Assembly (NCBI GenBank): GCA_011055585.1
Contig: DRGT01000073.1
Coordinates: 1-28,580, forward strand
From: Candidatus Nitrosopumilus sp.
GTDB taxonomy: Archaea; Thermoproteota; Nitrososphaeria; Nitrososphaerales; Nitrosopumilaceae
Reading direction: 5' to 3'
Length of the DNA stretch: 28,580 nucleotides
A program made the position numbers and the translations under genes. The notes under the pieces are model-generated. The model was not told where the DNA came from. It worked only from the letters and a program-made list of their open reading frames with translations, and did not search any database. Shown here in pieces: positions 22,915-28,580 of this stretch. Every line of letters starts with the position of its first letter. The stretch's first letter is position 1.

Positions 22915-25398
22915 TTACTTTTCAATTTTTTTGGAATTTAATTTACTCTTTACATATAAGAGTATTCCAATTGCAATTGCTCCAGCAACAATTACCAAAT
23001 ATCCATAATTATTTGTGGATATTTGACTTTGTTGAGTTTCAGAAAATGTAGGCTTTGGCAACTCCTGTGTCGGATTATCAACGACTAGAAAACTTGTACT
23101 AAAAATGTCAGGCCGTAGAACAGTATCCGACATTGCAAATACCTTCAAATCATTGGCCCCAATCAAAAACCGCTCTGTTTTTTCTTTAGACAAGGTCAAG
23201 GTAGTTTGTTTGCCACTTACCTGCTCAACGCCAGATTCTACTATATTTCCTTCAGAATTTGTCAAAAAGTATTGGATTCTAGTTGTATCTTTGGTTTGAA
23301 TCGGAATAGAGAGTTCTTCACCTTTGACGACTAATTCTGGTAATTCTACATTTTCAATCTGAGGAAATTGGACTATCTCAAATTCTGACCAGATTCCTGA
23401 TTCTAGTGGATATGTGGGATCATCAAAAGCATTGATGGTTATGGTTCTAGATTCTGGAGAGTAGCTGTCTAGAAAAAATGGACCATTGCTTATAATTGCA
23501 TGATTATTTTCTTGAATCCAATTTATTGATGCGTCATAACGTGATTCAAAATATTTTGGATTTGATTCAAAAGATTTCAAAGCAGATGGAATATGATTAG
23601 AGTTTTTAAAATCAGAAAGATATCCTTCTATAATTTTTGCATCATTTGGAACAATTAATGAAAGCCAATTAACATTTTTACTAGTTGCGCCGGAACGAGA
23701 AAATGAAACCTTTCCATCAATTACTGATTGTTCCATTGCAGAAATTAATTCCCATGGCATTACACTCCACATTGATGTCCAATCAGCAATTTCTGATTTA
23801 TCAAAGTGCCAATAATCAACATATACTTCGATTGTATCCTCATCAAGTGGTTTAACACCAATTATTGTATTGACAACTTGAATTGCTCTTGGAGTAAATT
23901 CGGTATCAAATGTTTTATCACCTTCACCAATATCTGAACCCCATTCAATTGTAAAGTAAAGTGAATGTAAAATGTCATTCATATCCATTTTTTGGCCATG
24001 ATGCCAATTACCAAATAAAAGATCAAATGTGACTTTACTTGTTGATTTTGCGTCTGCTTCAACATTTTTCCATGTTTGCTGAGAAGGATCCCAGATTATT
24101 GCATCATCAGGTAAATCAATTGTTCCATCAGGTCCTGCTGTTTCCACATTCCATGAAGTTCTAATTGGAAATGTCAAACCGGTGTATGGATGTTTGAAAA
24201 CACCTGGGTCAGAAATTACTCCCCAAATATGCCTACTATAACTATCGCTTAAACCCATAATTGGGTTCCAAGCACCTTGATAGATTTGTTTGACACCAAT
24301 CACCAAATTATCAGAATCACTTTGAACATTTATTGGAGTAAATCGGCTTGGAACTCCAGCGCCAAAGTCATTAATGACTCCATTAACTTTTTCATTTACA
24401 ACATATTGATCAAGTTTACTAGCAATAAAAATTCGAACAGATTCGTTTAATCCCTCAACAATTGCTTGCTGAATTAATTCAGTTCTTTCTTCAGCAGATT
24501 TAAAATCACCAGTATATATTCTCTGAGTAAGCGAATCAAGGTTTTCGTTTTGATAATTCCAATATGTAGGATTATTGAATCCTGGCATGTTTGAGAACCA
24601 AGGAGAATACATTTGTGCTAGTCCAACAGAATCATACCTTACAAATGCCGAGCTAGCCCATCCTTCCGTGTAAAGATGCCATTTAACATCAACAGGGTTT
24701 GAACCATAAACAACAACGAATGCTTTGTTTAGATCACCAAAGTCTTTGTTAACAATGAATCCAATTTTTTGAAGCTCAGATGAAATTAACTCCCCAATTG
24801 ATTTTCTTACTGTGTCATCACTTCTAATGAATATCGTTATTTCAATTGGTTTTCCATTAATTGACCAGAGACCATCAATTTTTTTAGCACCATTTGCAAC
24901 AAGCGCTTCAGATATCATATTTTCAGCAAGTGTTGGATTGTACCTAAAATGAAATGATTCTAGCTGATTTATGATTGAAAGATAATCAGGATTATAAGGA
25001 CTATAATATGAAATCATTTCAGATCCATATCCTCCCATTAATTCATTTACAATTAATTTTCTATCAATGAGATAATTTAGTGCAAAACGAACTTCTTTTA
25101 TTGAAAACGGATTAAATTCATCTGATACTCCAGGATTTACAAGGATGCTATATGAGCCACCTGTTGATTCAAAAACTTGAATTCCTTCTCTTGATTCAGT
25201 GCTTTCAATTCTGTCTGATGAGATTCTAAAGTAATACATGTCCAGATTGCCATTTCTAACTTCCTCTAAAGCAGTATTCTCATCAAGATATTGAATGAAT
25301 TTAATTTCATTTACTTTAGAGCCTTTTTCAGCAAAAACTAAATCGATACTAGAAAATCCTAATAAGAATACTAGAATGCAGCAAAGGAGTAGTTTCAT
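22915..25398 (-). CDS. ABC-type peptide/nickel family (family 5) substrate-binding protein with C-terminal membrane anchor
   Basis: An 827-residue exported protein. Signal peptide 1-23 (LGFSSIDLVFA) then a family 5 solute-binding fold: an early LRNG-like VRNGNLDMYYF segment, EVRFALNYLIDRKLIV (the conserved family helix, about 105-120), and a long C-terminal lobe with further family segments. After an Ig-like region (about 690-770) comes a single membrane helix at about 797-819 and a basic end (KLNSKKIEK). It should bind peptides or similar ligands outside and be anchored by its C-terminus. No permease or ATPase gene is next to it. The start has a palindromic TATA element upstream. Confidence 0.85.
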   Translation of the reverse strand: MKLLLCCILVFLLGFSSIDLVFAEKGSKVNEIKFIQYLDENTALEEVRNGNLDMYYFRISSDRIESTESREGIQVFESTGGSYSILVNPGVSDEFNPFSIKEVRFALNYLIDRKLIVNELMGGYGSEMISYYSPYNPDYLSIINQLESFHFRYNPTLAENMISEALVANGAKKIDGLWSINGKPIEITIFIRSDDTVRKSIGELISSELQKIGFIVNKDFGDLNKAFVVVYGSNPVDVKWHLYTEGWASSAFVRYDSVGLAQMYSPWFSNMPGFNNPTYWNYQNENLDSLTQRIYTGDFKSAEERTELIQQAIVEGLNESVRIFIASKLDQYVVNEKVNGVINDFGAGVPSRFTPINVQSDSDNLVIGVKQIYQGAWNPIMGLSDSYSRHIWGVISDPGVFKHPYTGLTFPIRTSWNVETAGPDGTIDLPDDAIIWDPSQQTWKNVEADAKSTSKVTFDLLFGNWHHGQKMDMNDILHSLYFTIEWGSDIGEGDKTFDTEFTPRAIQVVNTIIGVKPLDEDTIEVYVDYWHFDKSEIADWTSMWSVMPWELISAMEQSVIDGKVSFSRSGATSKNVNWLSLIVPNDAKIIEGYLSDFKNSNHIPSALKSFESNPKYFESRYDASINWIQENNHAIISNGPFFLDSYSPESRTITINAFDDPTYPLESGIWSEFEIVQFPQIENVELPELVVKGEELSIPIQTKDTTRIQYFLTNSEGNIVESGVEQVSGKQTTLTLSKEKTERFLIGANDLKVFAMSDTVLRPDIFSTSFLVVDNPTQELPKPTFSETQQSQISTNNYGYLVIVAGAIAIGILLYVKSKLNSKKIEK

Positions 25399-25422
25399 AA
25401 AATTGCATTTACAACTGACATA

Positions 25423-25438
25423 ATTAAAGATCTTTAAT
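25423..25438. promoter_or_regulatory. Perfect 16-bp palindrome over the binding-protein promoter
   Basis: ATTAAAGATCTTTAAT, overlapping the TATA region 25-40 bases upstream of the ATG at 25398. A symmetric site on a promoter suggests an operator for a dimeric repressor, or simply a symmetric TATA box. Confidence 0.4.
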
Positions 25439-25458
25439 CAAACTTTTTGCCATTCATT

Positions 25459-25468
25459 CTTATACTAG
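25459..25468 (+). promoter_or_regulatory. TATA-like box of the zinc-ribbon gene
   Basis: TCTTATACTA centred about 24 bases before the ATG at 25487, predicting a leaderless mRNA. Confidence 0.4.
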
Positions 25469-25486
25469 CAAAAATTGGATTATTCA

Positions 25487-25633
25487 ATGTCCGAAGAAAG
25501 GAAAATGTATCCTATGAAATGTGCTGATTGCGGCAAAGACTCAGAAGTACCTTTTGAACCAAAACCAGATAGACCAGTGTATTGTAGAGAATGTTTACCA
25601 AAACATAGAAAATTTCAACCAAGAAGATTCTAA
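25487..25633 (+). CDS. CxxC-x17-CxxC zinc-ribbon protein, 48 aa
   Basis: A 48-codon gene. C12-x2-C15, then exactly 17 residues, then C33-x2-C36, with the typical PFEPKPDRPVYCREC ending. This matches the short CxxC-x17-CxxC ribbon family found in archaea and candidate-phyla bacteria, whose role is not established. The basic tail (KHRKFQPRRF) may touch nucleic acid. A T-run follows the stop. Confidence 0.85.
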   Translation: MSEERKMYPMKCADCGKDSEVPFEPKPDRPVYCRECLPKHRKFQPRRF

Positions 25634-25655
25634 GCTGAAATATGCTTAATCGCTA

Positions 25656-25662
25656 TTTTTTT
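25656..25662 (+). terminator. T-run terminator after the zinc-ribbon gene
   Basis: Seven consecutive T residues 23 bases after the stop at 25633, matching the T-tract terminators of archaea. No stem precedes it. Confidence 0.4.
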
Positions 25663-25717
25663 AAAATTGAATTTTGCCACAACTATTTTCCAAACTTTTG
25701 TATAACATTTAAAAAAA

Positions 25718-26359
25718 ATGTTGGCAGTGTTTCTTAAACCATACATTCAAGGACTTGATGGAATTATTCCAGGTGGAATTTCAATAGCGGATTTTTCCAT
25801 AGTGTCAAAAACTGATCAATCAACTGCAAAAAAAATCCTTGATGAGTTGGCTAAAAACGGAATTGGTTCAAAGGATGGAGATTTATTTAATTTTAATTCA
25901 GGTGATAGATTAAAGTCTGCTCTTTCTATTTTAGAAAAGGGTGCGACCATTGATGAGGTATCAGAACATATTGATTGGAAAGACTTTGAAGGACTTGTTG
26001 CAGAAATTTTAGAATCAAAAGGTTTTGGTACAATAAGAAATATGATTTTGACAAAGCCCAGAATGGAAATAGATGTAGTCGGTATCAAGATTGGAGTGGC
26101 AATATTGATTGATTGTAAGCACTGGAAAAGAACTAGTACATCTGCCATTCAGACAGCAGTAAAAAAACAGATTAAAAGAACAAAGAGATATGTTTCTCAA
26201 ACACAGGGAGCAATGGCCATTCCAGTAATTGTTACACTTTATGAGGAAAAAGCGTCTTTTATAAACAGGGTTCCAATAGTGCCAATTCAAAAATTTTCTT
26301 CATTTGTAGATGAGTTTTATGGAAATTTAGATGAAGTTGAAATTATAAAATCAAACTAG
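25718..26359 (+). CDS. Winged-helix plus Mrr-like PD-(D/E)xK nuclease
   Basis: A 213-residue protein. Residues about 1-70 read as a winged-helix domain (STAKKILDELAKNGIGSKDG). The remainder is a restriction-endonuclease-like fold of the Mrr-cat type: WKDFEGLVAEILESKGF (87-103) with E91/E96, EIDVVG with D119, and ILIDCKHWK with D132 and K134. That gives the D-x12-DxK catalytic layout expected for this family. No methylase or McrB/Mrr partner lies nearby, so it may cut modified or foreign DNA alone, or act in repair. Its 3' end overlaps the convergent DUF2070 gene by 17 bases. Confidence 0.85.
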   Translation: MLAVFLKPYIQGLDGIIPGGISIADFSIVSKTDQSTAKKILDELAKNGIGSKDGDLFNFNSGDRLKSALSILEKGATIDEVSEHIDWKDFEGLVAEILESKGFGTIRNMILTKPRMEIDVVGIKIGVAILIDCKHWKRTSTSAIQTAVKKQIKRTKRYVSQTQGAMAIPVIVTLYEEKASFINRVPIVPIQKFSSFVDEFYGNLDEVEIIKSN

Positions 26360-28088
26360 CCAAAAGCAAAACAAATCCGCCAATTGCAAATCCCTTTGTC
26401 AACCGCAAAGATTTGTCAAGCGCGTTTGAATAATCCTCAAAAATTTTTGGCCCCATCACTTTAACATTTGTTTGATTTTCAATTATTTCAAACTTGGCGG
26501 GCTGAACATTTTTCTCTGAGTTTTTAGCAATATCCATATACCAAGATGATAGCGTTTGTGGATCTGTGACGAATCCTAATTGATAATATCCTTGTTTGTT
26601 TCTAACTTTAACTGAAGCGTAATGTGTATCTGAAGTACAAAGCTCTAATAGATTATAATTATTTTTTGTAAAATGTTCTATGATTTTTTCTCTCACACCA
26701 TTTTCCATATTGTTTGCATCAGCCCATCCAAGAAAATATTTTCTATTATTAATTTTTAAACACAAAACACTAATTCCACCCATTCCTAGATCATGTACAT
26801 TAAGATTCATGTTTTTTGAATTCGCGTAACCAAATTCTAGAGGATGATTTTCTTTGGTCATTAATGTGTCAAGACAAGATTTTGCTGCCGTTAACATGTC
26901 TTCTGAATTTGTTTTAGAAATTTCTTTTCCCATTGCATTATGACAATCTACAACCATCACTCTTTCAAACATCCTATTTTTGGAATATTGTTCAATCTCT
27001 GTTTTCACATAACTTGGTAAATCTTCCATACCGTGTGGGGATAAGGACAAAAACAACAAAGCATTTTTGTCAAATAATATTCCAGTTGCTCTGGCTTTGT
27101 TTATTTGAACAGTTACGGGTTCAGTACATGTTAAACCTTCTTGAGAAATTGAATCAGTTGAAAGACTCTTCAAATAATTATCAACCTCATTTTTAGAAGG
27201 AAGATTAAGTGAATGATCAGATATACTATGCAGCACCATGGCTGAAGAATCAAGATTTTTGTAAATCAGATATGGGATATTGCTTCCTCCAATTGGATGA
27301 TATGGACCAGGATGAATTTCTGGCAAAACTAACCTAAATTCAGAGTTTTGGTCTTTAGTTTTTAATCTAATTTGAGAAGTGTAAACGGTTTTCGGTTTTG
27401 AGCGCTTTTCAATAAGAGACTCCATTTCACACAAATCATTTTTTCCAATAGATGAGAGATAGGCCTGAATAAGTTTATGTGTGCTTTTAACTTCTGGTCT
27501 ACCTACTTTATCCGTAAAATAAGTCCAAGTACTAGCCAATGTAAGAAATACAATTCCAAATCCTAAAGCTAATGGGTCTCCAAGTGTGGTAATCCACATG
27601 TTTTGTGGAATTAATGCCAAAAACATGGCGAGTGGTTGTAACAAACACAATACCAAAGCCTTTCTAATCGTTAGGCCAAGAACGGTAGTGAGTAATCCAA
27701 TTCTAAAGCTTGCAAACAAAAACATGCCAACGGTAATGACAAATAATGAAGGTTCAATTTTTGAGAATACTGAAACAGATGCTAATCCTAATAGTGCAAG
27801 TATGAGCCAAATTACATTTCCAAAGAACGACATATGAAGTGCTTTTGAATATTCTTTATTTTTAATAAAACGAGAATCAATTAATTGTGTAGCAACAAGA
27901 GCTGCTAACACCAAACCCAATCTAAGAAAAATTTCATCGCTTTGAAGATACCAGTAAACGGTTGTTGCAACTAGTAATCCTACAGTTCCAATAGAAAAGG
28001 CTAATGATTGATAACGATGAGCTGGGGTCAGTAACGAAAATGAATACCTCCTATGAATACGTGAAACATGGTCTTGTGATTTTTCCAT
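26343..28088 (-). CDS. DUF2070 family membrane protein
   Basis: A 581-residue archaeal DUF2070 protein. The N-terminal third has about six membrane segments (about 30-205); the rest is a soluble domain with the hallmark EIHPGPYHPIGGSNIPY segment and a Cys-Asp-rich GWADANN region, ending in a final hydrophobic segment (about 563-580). The histidine-rich motif looks like a metal site, so a membrane hydrolase role has been considered, but no function is established. The ATG lies 7 bases after the Sec61 beta stop on the same strand, indicating an operon. Confidence 0.9.
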   Translation of the reverse strand: MEKSQDHVSRIHRRYSFSLLTPAHRYQSLAFSIGTVGLLVATTVYWYLQSDEIFLRLGLVLAALVATQLIDSRFIKNKEYSKALHMSFFGNVIWLILALLGLASVSVFSKIEPSLFVITVGMFLFASFRIGLLTTVLGLTIRKALVLCLLQPLAMFLALIPQNMWITTLGDPLALGFGIVFLTLASTWTYFTDKVGRPEVKSTHKLIQAYLSSIGKNDLCEMESLIEKRSKPKTVYTSQIRLKTKDQNSEFRLVLPEIHPGPYHPIGGSNIPYLIYKNLDSSAMVLHSISDHSLNLPSKNEVDNYLKSLSTDSISQEGLTCTEPVTVQINKARATGILFDKNALLFLSLSPHGMEDLPSYVKTEIEQYSKNRMFERVMVVDCHNAMGKEISKTNSEDMLTAAKSCLDTLMTKENHPLEFGYANSKNMNLNVHDLGMGGISVLCLKINNRKYFLGWADANNMENGVREKIIEHFTKNNYNLLELCTSDTHYASVKVRNKQGYYQLGFVTDPQTLSSWYMDIAKNSEKNVQPAKFEIIENQTNVKVMGPKIFEDYSNALDKSLRLTKGFAIGGFVLLLASLIL

Positions 28089-28095
28089 TTTTTAA

Positions 28096-28263
28096 TCACG
28101 GCGCGAGAAACATGTCAATTGCCCATGAAAGTGCAATAAGACTAATTGGAATAGTTACCACGATTTTTGGATCTATTTTAAATCCTTTAGTTTCATCTTC
28201 AAAGAATCTTAACAGCCCTGCACTGGACGCTGGAAGTGGCGCACTTTTCTTTTTGTCACCCAT
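28096..28263 (-). CDS. sec61b: Preprotein translocase subunit Sec61 beta (SecG-like)
   Basis: A 55-codon gene, too short for many gene finders. The N-terminus is Lys-rich and carries the conserved LPASSAGLLRFFEDE segment (10-24), then KGFKIDPKIVV leading into one membrane helix (about 36-54) that ends the protein. This is the tail-anchored third subunit of the archaeal SecY complex. It sits between the zinc-ribbon/coiled-coil gene (37 bases) and the DUF2070 gene (7 bases) on the same strand. Confidence 0.93.
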   Translation of the reverse strand: MGDKKKSAPLPASSAGLLRFFEDETKGFKIDPKIVVTIPISLIALSWAIDMFLAP

Positions 28264-28300
28264 GGTTGCTTTACCAAGTCAGGATTTTAGAATAAAAACT

Positions 28301-28580
28301 TTATTGTTGGTTTTTCAGTTTAGAAATGCTTTCTATGAGTGAATTTATTAATTTTAGAATTTTTTGCTGTTTTTCATGATCCTTTTCTTGCTCAAGTTCC
28401 TTGGAAAGGGCTTGAAGTTTTTTCTCTAGGATTTCAATTGCGGGAGAGGATTTTTCTTCTTTTTTCTCCTTTGGTTCAATTTTTTGTGTTTTATCAGGTT
28501 CTTTACCACACATTACACATAATGCATTGCCATTCATCATTACCCGAACGCCTTTACAATATGGACATGGCTCACTAAGC
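28301..28580 (-). CDS. Zinc-ribbon plus coiled-coil protein (ZNRD2/SSSCA1-like), 5' end outside window
   Basis: The frame stays open to the window edge, so the ATG at 28540 is probably internal. Upstream of it the frame reads LSEPCPYCKGVRVMMNGN and continues to ALCVMCGKEP, making a complete ribbon with CPYC and CVMC. This resembles the Sjogren-syndrome autoantigen 1 (ZNRD2) domain of archaea. An acidic/basic linker and a C-terminal coiled coil (LEKKLQALSKELEQEKDHE) follow. Same strand as Sec61 beta, 37 bases upstream. The N-terminus cannot be seen. Confidence 0.7.
   Translation of the reverse strand, partial: LSEPCPYCKGVRVMMNGNALCVMCGKEPDKTQKIEPKEKKEEKSSPAIEILEKKLQALSKELEQEKDHEKQQKILKLINSLIESISKLKNQQ

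Noticed and set aside
25816..26290. Minus-strand frames across the Mrr-like nuclease gene
   Set aside because: They oppose a gene with conserved catalytic residues; low-complexity Cys/Ser/Phe-rich translation typical of shadows.
1..28580. CRISPR array, transposase, integrase or phage genes
   Set aside because: No regularly spaced repeats and no such protein motifs were found; the window looks like stable chromosome.

Overview
The window is AT-rich, gene-dense and archaeal. It most likely comes from a Nitrosopumilus/Nitrosarchaeum-type ammonia-oxidising thaumarchaeon. The evidence is deoxyhypusine synthase, Alba, Sec61 beta, a Nre repair protein, DUF2070, DUF99, PAC2 and archaeosortase-family proteins, C-terminal PCNA-interaction (PIP) boxes, secreted proteins with the 37-residue Trp-Trp repeat often seen in this phylum, and TATA boxes about 25-28 bases before the start codon, implying largely leaderless mRNAs. 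No rRNA, tRNA, CRISPR array, insertion sequence or phage gene was seen.

Layout. 1-5000: a possible decayed nitrilase-like fragment, inositol-1-phosphate synthase, deoxyhypusine synthase, a flavin-split-barrel/DUF1059 pair, a PAC2 protein, and an Alba protein with a long acidic Pro-rich tail plus a small membrane-anchored partner. 5000-12000: Y-family DNA polymerase (PIP box), a secreted Ig-like protein with two Trp-Trp repeats, an archaeosortase-like protein with Ser in the expected Cys position, a zinc-finger/membrane/CAP fusion, an anchored thermonuclease, and Nre (PIP box). 11860-11960 holds a candidate structured RNA with its own promoter. 12000-18500: BtuF-like binding protein, a DsbA-like thioredoxin fold protein followed directly by a CxC membrane protein, two C2H2 finger proteins, a decayed gene (15101-15311), a beta-hydroxyacid dehydrogenase and an SDR reductase, and DUF99 with a microprotein. 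18500-28580: a 1000-residue secreted helical/beta-sandwich protein, a methyltransferase with an unusual leader, a C-terminally anchored family 5 substrate-binding protein, a CxxC-x17-CxxC ribbon, a winged-helix/Mrr-like nuclease, and an operon of a zinc-ribbon protein (cut by the window edge), Sec61 beta and DUF2070.

Themes. (i) Genome maintenance: Pol IV, Nre, Alba and an Mrr-like nuclease; two of them carry C-terminal PIP boxes. (ii) Cell envelope and export: archaeosortase, CAP, thermonuclease, DsbA pair, binding proteins, large secreted proteins, Sec61 beta. (iii) Many very small zinc-binding proteins. Several real genes are under 60 codons and were found by reading the gaps. The most novel items are the structured RNA at 11862-11960, the Ser-type archaeosortase, the zinc finger/CAP fusion and the DsbA/CxC membrane pair. 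Homology calls are made by eye from motifs; no search was run.
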